A stretch of 64,000 nt of DNA from Microbispora bryophytorum (GTDB taxonomy: Bacteria > Actinomycetota > Actinomycetes > Streptosporangiales > Streptosporangiaceae): the NCBI RefSeq assembly GCF_006874465.1, contig NZ_VIRL01000015.1:62001-126000 (forward strand). The letters are read 5' to 3'. Shown here piece by piece: positions 35,878-44,265 of this stretch; position 1 is the stretch's first letter, and every line of letters begins with the position of its first letter. The notes beneath the pieces are model-generated. The model was given only the letters and a program-made list of their open reading frames with translations, searched no databases and was not told the origin of the DNA. Both the position numbers and the translations under genes were made by a program.

Positions 35878-37638
35878 GTGGGCGGACGACACCGCACAGA
35901 CGAACTCGATGGCGGCTTCGACCCCCAGTACGAGCCCCCGCCGCCGCCGCGGCGGCGAGCCGGGCGGGGGACGGTGTTCGTCCCGCTGGCCGGAGCGGTC
36001 GCCCTGGCCGTGCTCCTCGGCGTCGCCGCGTACGTGGTGGTGAACAAGAGCCCGGGCTGCGCCGGCGAGAAGATCCAGCTGTCGGTCGTCGCCGCGCCCG
36101 ACATCCAGCCCGCCATCCAGAAGATCGCCACCAGGTTCGGCAAGTCGGGCAGGGCCGTCGACGGCAGGTGCGTCGCCGTCACGGTCAAGGCCGCCGATCC
36201 GGCCGACGTGGCCAACGCGATGGCGGGCACCGGTCCCACCAGCGGCAAGCTGGACCCCGACCTGTGGATCCCCGACTCCAGCCTGTGGCTGAGCGGCGTC
36301 AAGAACGCGCCCGAGCCCACCGGGAACGCCGCGAGCACCCCCGTCGTGCTCGCCGCGTCCAAGACCGGCGCGGGCAAGCTCCAGTCGGCCTTCAGCCCGA
36401 GCTGGACCGGCCTGATGAGCGCGGCGAACGCCGCCAACCCCGACGGCCTGGCGCGGAAGGTGCGCGTGCTCGCGCTCGATCCCACGCAGAACGCCTCCGG
36501 CCTCGGCGCGCTGCTCGCCGGGGCCGCCGTGCTCAAGCAGGGAGGCGGCAGCGAGGAGACGCTCGTCGGCGTGCTGCGCCAGTTGTCGGAGTCCACCGTG
36601 TCGACCCCCGACAGCTTGTTCGCCACGCTGACCAAAGCCGCGGCCCGCATCCCGGTCGGCGTGACGTCCGAGCAGGCCGTGTGGTCGTACAACACGACGA
36701 CGACCCCCTCGAACCCGGCGGTCGCGCTCTATCCGGCCGAGGGCACGGTCAGCCTCGACTACCCGATCATCGTCACGGCGAAGGACGCCGCGACGCGCAA
36801 GGCCGCCCAGGCCCTGGCGACCGAGGTGACCTCGCCCAACGGCAGGAAGACCGTCCAGGACTACGGCTTCCGCGCGCCCGACGGCAAGGGCGGCAGCCTG
36901 CTGAAGCCCGACAACGGCGTGAGCGCCAAGAAGCCGGCCGCGATCCCGCTGCCGGACGCCGCGACCGTCACCCGCCTCTCCCAGGCGTGGCACCAGATCA
37001 AGCTCGGCACCAGGCTGCTCGCCCTCATCGACATCTCCGGGACCATGGCGCTGCCCGCCGACAAGACCGGCGTCACCCGGATGCGCGCGATCGCCGACCT
37101 CACCGTCGAGGGCCTGAAGCTGTTCCCCGACAAGGCGGAGATCGGCATCTGGGCCTTCTCCGACAACCTGCGCGGCGAGGGCGTGGACTGGAAGCCCGTC
37201 GTGCAGATCGGGCCGCTGGCCCAGCAGATCAACGGGGTGACCCGCCGCGACGTGATCAACCAGGCGCTGCAGCGGGCGGAGGCCATCCCCACGGGCAACA
37301 CCGGCCTGAACGACACTCTGTGGGCCGCCTACCAGAAGATGACCAAGGAGTACGAGCCCGACAAGGTCAACACGATCCTGCTGTTCACCGACGGCGTCGG
37401 CAACGACGACCCGAACGGCGGCATCTCCAACACCGAGATCCTGTCCAAGCTGAAGGACGCCTACGATCCCAAGCGGCCGGTGAGCCTCCTGATCATCTCG
37501 TTCAACACCCAGAAGGACGAGGACCAGGCGCAGATGACCTCCATCGCCAAGGCGACCGGCGGCGCCGCCTACTTCCCGCAGACCATCCTGGAGATCCGCA
37601 ACATCTTCCTCAAGGGCATCGCCCGCCGACTCCAGTAA
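35878..37638 (+). CDS. Membrane-anchored solute-binding/VWA protein
   Basis: A 586-residue protein with a proline-rich cytoplasmic N-terminus (YEPPPPPRRR) and one membrane helix (about residues 33-55). An extracellular module resembling type-2 periplasmic binding proteins (about 65-350; IQLSVVAAPDIQPAIQKIATRF, DLWIPDSS) leads to a C-terminal von Willebrand A domain (about 385-586). The MIDAS is DISGTM, with FTDGVGND supplying the last acidic residue. A GTG at 35878 follows GGAGAGAG. Family members are known from actinobacteria without clear function; ligand capture coupled to protein-protein contact is inferred. It may share regulation with the sigma factor gene 134 bases downstream. Confidence 0.82.
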   Translation: MGGRHRTDELDGGFDPQYEPPPPPRRRAGRGTVFVPLAGAVALAVLLGVAAYVVVNKSPGCAGEKIQLSVVAAPDIQPAIQKIATRFGKSGRAVDGRCVAVTVKAADPADVANAMAGTGPTSGKLDPDLWIPDSSLWLSGVKNAPEPTGNAASTPVVLAASKTGAGKLQSAFSPSWTGLMSAANAANPDGLARKVRVLALDPTQNASGLGALLAGAAVLKQGGGSEETLVGVLRQLSESTVSTPDSLFATLTKAAARIPVGVTSEQAVWSYNTTTTPSNPAVALYPAEGTVSLDYPIIVTAKDAATRKAAQALATEVTSPNGRKTVQDYGFRAPDGKGGSLLKPDNGVSAKKPAAIPLPDAATVTRLSQAWHQIKLGTRLLALIDISGTMALPADKTGVTRMRAIADLTVEGLKLFPDKAEIGIWAFSDNLRGEGVDWKPVVQIGPLAQQINGVTRRDVINQALQRAEAIPTGNTGLNDTLWAAYQKMTKEYEPDKVNTILLFTDGVGNDDPNGGISNTEILSKLKDAYDPKRPVSLLIISFNTQKDEDQAQMTSIAKATGGAAYFPQTILEIRNIFLKGIARRLQ

Positions 37639-37658
37639 CAGCAGCCGCTGTTTTCGCA

Positions 37659-37681
37659 GGTCATACCCGTTGGGCATGACC
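37659..37681 (+). terminator. Hairpin after the VWA gene
   Basis: GGTCAT (37659-37664) pairs with ATGACC (37676-37681), enclosing a CCC/GGG stem. It begins 20 bases after the stop codon. It may terminate the transcript or serve as an operator for the downstream sigma factor gene. Confidence 0.5.
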
Positions 37682-37772
37682 CTGTGATCCGTAAACGACG
37701 CCAGAGGGGACGGCGTCCCACTCGTGTGGGGACCGGCAGAACCAGGTTCCGTCACACGGGGAGGAATGTTCG

Positions 37773-39521
37773 TTGCCCGAATGGCCCGGCGTCGGGCGAG
37801 CCGACGACCACCGACTGCTGGAGGCGCTGCGCCGCGGCGCCGACGCCCAGACCCCGGCCACGCTGTACGACGCCTACGCCGACCGGCTGAGCGACTACGC
37901 GTACGCGCTGGTGGGCGACCTCGACGCGGCGGAGCGTGCGGTGCACGACGCGCTCGTCGCCGCGTCCTGCTGCGCCGACCGGTTGAAGGAACCGGCCCGG
38001 CTGCGGGCGTGGCTGTACGCACTGACCCGGTTCCACAGCGCCAGCCGAAAGAGTGCCACCCAAAAGAGCGCCACCCGGAAAAGCGCCGCCGGACCCGTCA
38101 TCGCGGTGGAGGAGTCCGCGGACCCGCCGCTCGCCGCGCTGGTGCGGGAGGCGCTGGAGGAGCTCGGCGACAACGAGCGCGAGGTGCTCCAGCTCGCCGT
38201 ACGGCACGGCCTGACGACGGCCGAGATCGGATCGGTCCTCGGGCTCGCCTCCCGGCAGGTGTCGGCGCGGCTCACCCGGGCCCGCAACCACCTGGAGAAC
38301 GCCGCCGCGGCCCTCGTGCTGGCCAGGGCAGGCCGGGCCCACTGCCCGGAGCTGTCGGCCCTGGTCGACCACGGCGTGGGCGCCGCATGGCAGGACGGCC
38401 CCCTCGGTCCTCCCGTGCGCAAGCGGTTGAGCAAGCACATCGCGGCCTGTGAGATCTGCCGCGAGGGCCGGGGCAGGCACGTGTCGGCCGCGCGGCTGCT
38501 CGATATGGTCCCGGTCGCCTACCCCCCGCTCTCGCTGCGCCGCCGGGTGATCGAGTCCGCGCTCCAGGCCGACCGGCGTGGCGCCGCCACCGCCGCTACC
38601 ACCACCGCCGCCACCACCGCTACTGCTGCCGCCACCACCGCCTTCGACCGGCGCGGTTTCCCCGCGACCACCGGCAGGCAGGCAGGACACGGGCGGCCAG
38701 AGCACGGGCGGCCAGAGCACGGGCGGCCAGAGCACGGGCGGGTCCGCTCCCGCCCACTTCGGACCGCCCCCGTCATGCTCGCCGCCGTCTGCGTGTTCGG
38801 TGCGGCCGGCGGGCTCGCGCTGGTCTCCGGTCATGCTCCGGCCGGGCGGCTCGACGCGATACATGTGCCTCCCACGTCGGCGCCCGCGGACTCTGCCCCC
38901 GAGGATTCGGCCCCCGGAGATCCGGTGCCGGATCCGGAGGACAGTGACCTGCCCACCGCGACCCCCATCGCGACCCCCGCCCCATCCGGAGACGAGACAC
39001 CCACACCGGACGCTTCCCCCCGATCGGCCGCGACCGCCCCGCCCCACACCAACGCACCCTCGGGGCGGTCGCGGCCCACTCCCACCCGTACGCGACCCGC
39101 GCCCAAGCCGGCCCTGACGGCGCTGTGCCCGGGAGACCTGGGCAACGCGACGAGCGCATCGGTCACGCTGGCCGCGCGCAACGCCGTGATCGAGTGGACG
39201 GCCGTCACCTCGGGCGGGATCGCGGTCTCGCCCCGGCACGGCAGGCTCCGCGCGGGCGCGAGCGGCCGGATCACGCTCACCGTCGTCGATCCCGGCGTCG
39301 CGGGCAGGGGCGTGGTGACCTTCACGTCCTCAGCCGGCCGGCCCTCGTGCCGGATGGCCTGGGACGGCCAGGAAGGGAACGACGACGAGGCCGGGGCTGG
39401 GCCCGGCCCGACCTCCGACATCACGGCCGGTCCCCCCTCCGATTCCGGCGGCGAGCCGGGCGACGGCCCGCCTTCGGCCGGCGAAGCCGCCGCCGCGCCC
39501 ACCGCCACGCCCGCCGGCTGA
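37773..39521 (+). CDS. ECF sigma factor fused to zinc-finger/membrane tail
   Basis: A 582-residue protein. Residues 1-180 are an ECF sigma factor: sigma-2 region (LYDAYADRLSDYAYALVGD) and sigma-4 helix-turn-helix (LGDNEREVLQLAV...TTAEIGSVLGLASRQVSARLTRAR). A zinc-finger anti-sigma-like segment follows (LSKHIAACEICREG, H-x3-C-x2-C), then Ala/Thr and His/Arg/Pro repeats, one membrane helix (PVMLAAVCVFGAAGGLALV) and a Pro/Ser/Thr-rich extracellular part with a beta-sandwich-like domain (PGDLGNATSASVTL). The start is TTG at 37773, seven bases after GGGGAGGA. A sigma and its own inhibitor in one chain suggests release by proteolysis or conformational change. Confidence 0.82.
   Translation: MPEWPGVGRADDHRLLEALRRGADAQTPATLYDAYADRLSDYAYALVGDLDAAERAVHDALVAASCCADRLKEPARLRAWLYALTRFHSASRKSATQKSATRKSAAGPVIAVEESADPPLAALVREALEELGDNEREVLQLAVRHGLTTAEIGSVLGLASRQVSARLTRARNHLENAAAALVLARAGRAHCPELSALVDHGVGAAWQDGPLGPPVRKRLSKHIAACEICREGRGRHVSAARLLDMVPVAYPPLSLRRRVIESALQADRRGAATAATTTAATTATAAATTAFDRRGFPATTGRQAGHGRPEHGRPEHGRPEHGRVRSRPLRTAPVMLAAVCVFGAAGGLALVSGHAPAGRLDAIHVPPTSAPADSAPEDSAPGDPVPDPEDSDLPTATPIATPAPSGDETPTPDASPRSAATAPPHTNAPSGRSRPTPTRTRPAPKPALTALCPGDLGNATSASVTLAARNAVIEWTAVTSGGIAVSPRHGRLRAGASGRITLTVVDPGVAGRGVVTFTSSAGRPSCRMAWDGQEGNDDEAGAGPGPTSDITAGPPSDSGGEPGDGPPSAGEAAAAPTATPAG
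38688..38741 (+). repeat. 15-bp tandem repeats in the sigma-fusion gene
   Basis: The unit CACGGGCGGCCAGAG occurs at 38688-38702, 38703-38717 and 38718-38732, plus a partial copy. It encodes a repeated HGRPE. An Ala/Thr-rich low-complexity stretch (38580-38642) lies just before it. Both fall between zinc finger and membrane helix. Confidence 0.8.
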
Positions 39522-39544
39522 CGCATCCGTCACAGCATCACCAG

Positions 39545-39586
39545 TTGTTACACCCTTGTTGGAAGATTGGCGCTCGCCAGTAACAA
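39545..39586 (+). promoter_or_regulatory. Inverted repeat upstream of 39659 gene
   Basis: TTGTTAC (39545-39551) pairs with GTAACAA (39580-39586) around an inner TGGCG/CGCCA stem (39568-39572 with 39575-39579). It may be the terminator of the sigma-fusion gene or a regulatory site for the next gene. Confidence 0.4.
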
Positions 39587-39658
39587 TCAGGATTCGCGAG
39601 GTGTCAGCGGAAGTTTGAAAGGGGAAAAACGACGCGACCGAGGATTTGAGGGGGCATT

Positions 39659-40258
39659 GTGGCCCAAGCATGGCTGCCCGGCGCAAGCCGACTTCCCTCC
39701 CCCGGGGACTCCGGAGCGATGCTCGGAGGAGCCCCGAGGACCGTCTGGTTCATCTGGCCCGCCGACCCCCAAGGGGTCTCGGCCAGATCCGTCGCCCAGC
39801 GGCTGATCCAGCTCCGCCGGCCCTCCCACCTGGTGTGGAACCCGGTGACCGGGGAGATCGTCCAGTTGCTCCCGCCCATCAGGGCGGGCGGCGGGCTCGC
39901 CGCGGACCGCGGCAGGAACGGACGGGTCTGTGTGCAGATCCAAGTCATCGGCTCGGCGAGGGAACCGTTCACCGACACCAAACTCGACGGTCTGGACGAC
40001 ATCCTGGCCTGGCTCGACTCCTGGGAGGTGCCGCGCCGCTGGCCGGCCGGCCCTCCACTGCCCTATCCGCACTCCCTGGCCGCCGAGCGCAGCAAACGGC
40101 TGTGGGCCCTGGGCGGCCACTTCGGCCACTCCCAGGTGCCCGGCACCAGGGAGGGAGACCCGGGATCGATCGACATCGCCCGCATCATCGGCGAGGAGGC
40201 GCTCAACCTGAAGGTCCCCCTGTCCGGAAGTGAGCTCAGGCTTCTGCAGGGGGTATGA
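39659..40258 (+). CDS. Amidase-like protein, weak resemblance
   Basis: A 199-residue soluble protein. The order of short motifs recalls N-acetylmuramoyl-L-alanine amidase (amidase_2/PGRP) folds: LVWNPVTGEIVQLLPP near residues 58-73, VQIQVIG, then GGHFGHSQVPGTREGDPGSIDI near residues 152-173, where amidases have H-x-D-V-P-G and DPG. There is no signal peptide, and only some expected zinc ligands can be proposed. It starts with GTG after GAGGGG. It could be a cytoplasmic relative or a phage-derived lysin remnant. The 3' end overlaps the convergent MocR gene by 23 bases. Confidence 0.6.
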   Translation: MAQAWLPGASRLPSPGDSGAMLGGAPRTVWFIWPADPQGVSARSVAQRLIQLRRPSHLVWNPVTGEIVQLLPPIRAGGGLAADRGRNGRVCVQIQVIGSAREPFTDTKLDGLDDILAWLDSWEVPRRWPAGPPLPYPHSLAAERSKRLWALGGHFGHSQVPGTREGDPGSIDIARIIGEEALNLKVPLSGSELRLLQGV

Positions 40259-41621
40259 GCTCCCGGATCACCGCGCACCCGCGCCGCACGTCGGCCCGGG
40301 AGGCCGAGCCGTAGCCCAGCACGAGGCCGTGCACCCGAGGCGGCCCGTGGTGGTGGGCCTCGGTCGTGTCCAGGAGCACGCCGCGTTCCCCGGCCCGCCG
40401 TACGAGGCCGGGGACCACGCCGGCGGGCAGGGCGACCATGACGTGGAGCCCGGCCGTGTCACCCCGCACGTACGGCCCGAGCTCCTCGACGATGACGGCC
40501 CTCCGGCGGGCGTACTCCAGCCGCATCCTGCGCAGGTGCCGGTCGAGGTCGCCGCGTTCCAGCAGGGTCGCCACGGCCCGCTGGACCGGCCCCGACGTGC
40601 GGTCGGCGAGGTGCGTCCGGCGCTCCGCCACGGCGTCGAGCAGGTCGGCGGGGGCGACCAGCCAGCCGAGCCCGACGTCGGGACCGAGCGACTTCGACAG
40701 CGTGCCGAGCAGCACCACCCGCCCGGGGTCGAGCCCGTAGAGCGCGGGCAGCGGCGCGACGTCGTAGCGGAACTCGGCGTCGTAGTCGTCCTCGACGACG
40801 ATCGCGCCGGTCCTGCGCGCCCAGGCGAGCAGCCGCTCCCTGCGCGGGATCGGCAGCCTGCCGCCGACCGGGAACTGGTGCGCGGGCGTGGTGTAGAGCA
40901 CCCGCAGGTCGTCGGGGAGCGCCTCGACGATCACGCCCTGCTCGTCCACCGGGCAGGGCACGACCTCCGCGCCCCGGGAGGCGAAGATCCGCCGGGCGGC
41001 CCGCCAGCCGGGCTCCTCCACCCCGGCCCGGGTCCCCGGGCCGAGCAGCGTGGCGGCGATCAGGTCGAGCCCGTTCCCGGTGCCCCTGGTGACCATGACG
41101 TTCCCCGCGCCCACGGGCACGGCCCTGGCTCTGCGCAGGTGGTCGGCCAGCAGTTCGCGCAGCTCCGGGTGGCCGTAGGGGTCGGGGAACGCGTTCAGCG
41201 CCAGCTCGCCGGCCGAGCGCCAGGCCCGCCGCCAGGCCGCCGTGTCGTACCCGAACACCCACGGCCGCCCCGGCCGCAGGTCCACCCATCCCGGGGGCGC
41301 CGGCTCGCGACGGACGGCTCCGCGGACGTCGACCGCCCGCGCGCCGGGCTTTTCGTACGGCAGCGCGTCGTCGGCCACGTAGGTGCCCGAGCCGTGCCGC
41401 CCGTCCAGCCACCCCTCGGCGTACAACTGCTGGTACGCGTCGGTCGCGACGGTCCTGCTGACCCCCAGCAGCGTGGAGAGGGCCCGCGTGGACGGCAGCC
41501 GCTCCCCCGCCCTGAGCCGGCCGGTGCGCATGGCCTCCCGCAACTGACCGGCCACCTGGACGGCGAGCGGCACCGGGGACTCGCGGTCCACCGCCAGTGG
41601 CAGATCTATGGTCAGGCGCAC
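40236..41621 (-). CDS. MocR/PdxR family PLP-dependent regulator
   Basis: A 461-residue regulator. The N-terminal GntR winged helix (PLAVQVAGQLREAMRTGRLRAGERLPSTRALS...VSRTVATDAYQQL) is fused to an aminotransferase-fold domain with the PLP lysine in LGTLSKSLGPDVGLGW and VVEDDYDAEFRYD. A GTG at 41621 is the start. Its divergent partner encodes a flavin/PLP oxidase-fold protein, a frequent MocR arrangement, so it probably controls that gene in response to vitamin B6 status or a related ligand (inference). Confidence 0.92.
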   Translation of the reverse strand: MRLTIDLPLAVDRESPVPLAVQVAGQLREAMRTGRLRAGERLPSTRALSTLLGVSRTVATDAYQQLYAEGWLDGRHGSGTYVADDALPYEKPGARAVDVRGAVRREPAPPGWVDLRPGRPWVFGYDTAAWRRAWRSAGELALNAFPDPYGHPELRELLADHLRRARAVPVGAGNVMVTRGTGNGLDLIAATLLGPGTRAGVEEPGWRAARRIFASRGAEVVPCPVDEQGVIVEALPDDLRVLYTTPAHQFPVGGRLPIPRRERLLAWARRTGAIVVEDDYDAEFRYDVAPLPALYGLDPGRVVLLGTLSKSLGPDVGLGWLVAPADLLDAVAERRTHLADRTSGPVQRAVATLLERGDLDRHLRRMRLEYARRRAVIVEELGPYVRGDTAGLHVMVALPAGVVPGLVRRAGERGVLLDTTEAHHHGPPRVHGLVLGYGSASRADVRRGCAVIRELIPPAEA

Positions 41622-41718
41622 AGTGTTCCCCGCAAAGTGTTCCCCCGCAAAGTGGTCTCCCAGTATGGGCACTGAGTGGACGTGTTCCGGCAGTCCACTT
41701 CGGCCTAACGTATCGGAC
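41622..41718. promoter_or_regulatory. MocR/PPOX divergent operator region
   Basis: The 97-base region contains two near-identical direct repeats AAGTGTTCCCC-CGC starting around 41621 and 41635. A perfect inverted repeat AGTGGAC (41675-41681)/GTCCACT (41693-41699) lies immediately before a TAACGT -10-like box. Direct repeats plus an inverted half are typical of MocR binding regions. Confidence 0.6.
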
Positions 41719-42366
41719 ATGCTCTCCACAACCGCCCGTACCACCCTCAGGCGGTCGAAGGACCGCGCCCGCACCGACCGCGCCGACCTGTACGCGATCC
41801 TGGACGCCGGCCTCGTCTGTCATCTCGGCGTGCTGGCCGGCGGGTCCCCCATGGTGATCCCCACCGCCTACGGCCGGATCGGCGACACCCTCTACCTGCA
41901 CGGCTCCACCGGCGCGACCTCGCTGCGGGCCGCGCTCGGCGCCCCGGTCTGCGTCACCGTGACCCACCTCGACGGCGTCGTGCTGGCGCGCTCCGCCTTC
42001 CACCACTCCGTGAACTACCGGTCCGCCATGGTCTACGGTCTCGCCCGGCTGGTGGACGACCCCGAGGAACGGCTCGCCGGCCTGCGGGCCGTCACCGAGC
42101 AGCTCGCCCCCGGACAGTGGGACGCCGTACGCCTGCCGGACCGCAAGGAGACGGCCGCCACGGCCGTGGTCGCCCTGTCCCTGGAGGAGGCGTCGGTGAA
42201 GGTCAGGCAGGGGCCGCCGAAGGACGACGAGGAGGACTACGACCTGCCCGTCTGGGCGGGCGTGCTGCCGCTCACCGTGTCGTGGGGCGCTCCCGAGCCC
42301 GACCCGCGCCTCGCGCCCGGCATCCCGGTTCCCCCGCACATCGGGAACCGTCAGCCGCGGCTGTAA
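41719..42366 (+). CDS. Pyridoxamine 5'-phosphate oxidase-family protein
   Basis: A 215-residue split-barrel flavin-binding protein. The N-terminus RADLYAILDAGLVCHLGVLAGGSPMVIPTAYGRIGDTLYLHGS and the HHSVNYRSAMVYGLARLVDD segment are typical of the short PPOX-like group. The ATG at 41719 is chosen, placing the start just after the promoter region. Divergence from the MocR gene fits a B6-related or detoxifying flavoenzyme. The substrate is unknown. Confidence 0.87.
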   Translation: MLSTTARTTLRRSKDRARTDRADLYAILDAGLVCHLGVLAGGSPMVIPTAYGRIGDTLYLHGSTGATSLRAALGAPVCVTVTHLDGVVLARSAFHHSVNYRSAMVYGLARLVDDPEERLAGLRAVTEQLAPGQWDAVRLPDRKETAATAVVALSLEEASVKVRQGPPKDDEEDYDLPVWAGVLPLTVSWGAPEPDPRLAPGIPVPPHIGNRQPRL

Positions 42367-42481
42367 GCGACCTGCAAGCGGTTTCACCGACACTGCGGCC
42401 GAGCCTTCATCAGCCGGCCGCGGCGAGCGGCGCCTCCACGATCGCCCGGCAGACTGATCCCGACATTCATTCTGACTAAAC

Positions 42482-42512
42482 GGTGACTTTTCAACGTAAT
42501 CGTAAAGTCGCC
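42482..42512 (+). promoter_or_regulatory. Inverted repeat in the kinase promoter
   Basis: GGTGACTTT (42482-42490) and AAAGTCGCC (42504-42512) form a 9-bp inverted repeat with one mismatch, in an A/T-rich stretch about 60-90 bases before the kinase start. It is a good operator candidate. The regulator is unknown. Confidence 0.5.
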
Positions 42513-42570
42513 ACTAAACTTCGGTCTGGTCATTTGGCGGGGGCCCCAGGCGATGAGGAGACAGACCGTT

Positions 42571-44265
42571 ATGCACGGCCAGACGGGCGCCTGGCGCGTC
42601 CCCGGCTATACGGAAGTTCGTGAGCTCGGCACGGGGGGCGCCGGGCGAGTGATGCTCGCGCGGCATGACGCCGACGACATCCCTGTGGCGATCAAGTACC
42701 TGTCCGACGAGATGATGGCGGACCTCCACTTCGTGGCCCGGTTCCGGCACGAGGCCCGCCTGCTCGCCGCCATGGATCCCAGCCCGCACGCGGCGCGCTT
42801 CTACGAGTACGTCGAGACCGCGCGCGGCGCCGCCATCGTCATGGAGCTCATCGACGGCGTCTCGCTGCGCGCGATGCTCCGCTCGGAGGGCCCGACCGGT
42901 CCTGAGGCCGCGCTCACCGTGCTCAAGGGCTCGCTGCTCGGGCTGGCCGTGGCGCACTCCATCGGCGTCGTCCACCGCGACTACAAGCCCGAGAACGTCA
43001 TGGTCGAGGCCGACGGCGCCAGCAAGCTCGTCGACTTCGGCATCGCGGCGCAGGCCGGCGAAGGGGTCAGGGCGGCCGGGACACCGCCGTACATGGCGCC
43101 GGAGCAGTGGTCGGGCGGGAAGGCCGGGCCGGCGAGCGACGTCTACGCCGCCACCGTCGTCTTCTTCGAGTGCCTCACCGGCGGACGGCCGTTCCGGGCG
43201 CAGAACATGGCCGCGCTGGCCCGCCAGCACCAGGCCACCCCTCCTCCGGTCGACGAGGTGCCGCCCCCTCTGCGCGACCTCGTGGAGCGCGGCATGGCCA
43301 AGCGGCCCGAGGAGCGGTTCGCGTCGGCCGAGGAGTTCGTGCGGGAGCTCGAGATCGTCGCCGCGGGCGCGTACGGCCCGGCCTGGGAGGAACGCGGACG
43401 GCGCCGGCTCGCGGCGCTCGCGGGGCTGCTTGTGCCGTTCTTCCCGCTCAAGGAGAACGTCTCCGAGACCGGCACCGCACTGGCCGAAACGAAGCTCGGC
43501 GGGCTGCTGAGCCGGACCCGCATGAAGATCGGCCTGACCCTGGCCGGGATGGTCGTGATCGCGGGCGGAACGGTGGCGCTGGTCCAGACCATGAGCGGCG
43601 GCACGACTCTGCAGGCCGGGACGACGATCGCGACGCCGCCCGCGGTCGATCCCTCGTCGATCGAGGTGGAGGACGACTCCGGCGACGACCCCACCGAGGA
43701 CCCGGAGGATGCGACGCCCGCCCCGGCGACCCCCACCCCTGCGGGCACCAGCCCGGCGGCCACCAGCCCCGAGCCGAACCCCTCGCCGCCATCGGTCGTC
43801 CAGCCCAGCGCGACCGGCCGGGCGACCCCCCGGCCCTCGGCGAGCGCGAAGCCGAAGCCCACGCCGACCATCAGGCGCACCCCCAGGCCGAGGCCCTCGC
43901 CCAAGCCCGTGCCCTCGGAAGACGCGGTCACGGTCGACCCACGCGGCAACTCGCAGACGACCCCGCGGCCCAGCCCCGCCCAGACCAGCAGGCCGCCCAC
44001 GACCCGGCCCACGACACAGCCCACCACGCGCCCCACAACCCGCCCCACCACACAGCCCTCCACCAGCCAGCCGACGCCTACGCGGAGCAACCCGGGCACG
44101 AGCCCGCCCCCGGCGACCGAAGAGCCGCCGCGGCTGACGCTCTCGCCCGCTCCTCCTCCGGAGACTCCGACGGGCGGGCTCGCCGCGGCCCTGGTGACGA
44201 TCGGCCTCGTTCCCGCCACACTGGCCATGGGACGCATGCGCGGACGGCACCGAAGGCGGCGGTAG
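42571..44265 (+). CDS. Membrane Ser/Thr protein kinase
   Basis: A 564-residue eukaryote-like kinase. A complete catalytic domain (residues 15-275) contains ELGTGGAGRV, Lys42 in VAIKYL, HRDYKPEN (135-142), DFG (155-157) and MAPEQW. A membrane helix (about 315-338) leads to a Pro/Thr/Ser-rich extracellular part with no PASTA repeat. A final hydrophobic segment and a basic tail (GRMRGRHRRRR) follow, recalling a wall-sorting or second anchor. AGGAG ten bases upstream favours the ATG at 42571 over one at 42553. It is immediately followed by a pseudokinase-like gene, with TAG and ATG adjacent. Confidence 0.87.
   Translation: MHGQTGAWRVPGYTEVRELGTGGAGRVMLARHDADDIPVAIKYLSDEMMADLHFVARFRHEARLLAAMDPSPHAARFYEYVETARGAAIVMELIDGVSLRAMLRSEGPTGPEAALTVLKGSLLGLAVAHSIGVVHRDYKPENVMVEADGASKLVDFGIAAQAGEGVRAAGTPPYMAPEQWSGGKAGPASDVYAATVVFFECLTGGRPFRAQNMAALARQHQATPPPVDEVPPPLRDLVERGMAKRPEERFASAEEFVRELEIVAAGAYGPAWEERGRRRLAALAGLLVPFFPLKENVSETGTALAETKLGGLLSRTRMKIGLTLAGMVVIAGGTVALVQTMSGGTTLQAGTTIATPPAVDPSSIEVEDDSGDDPTEDPEDATPAPATPTPAGTSPAATSPEPNPSPPSVVQPSATGRATPRPSASAKPKPTPTIRRTPRPRPSPKPVPSEDAVTVDPRGNSQTTPRPSPAQTSRPPTTRPTTQPTTRPTTRPTTQPSTSQPTPTRSNPGTSPPPATEEPPRLTLSPAPPPETPTGGLAAALVTIGLVPATLAMGRMRGRHRRRR

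Noticed and set aside
38580..38741. Possible CRISPR or origin iterons
   Set aside because: In-frame coding repeats with no unique spacers, DnaA boxes or A/T-rich element.
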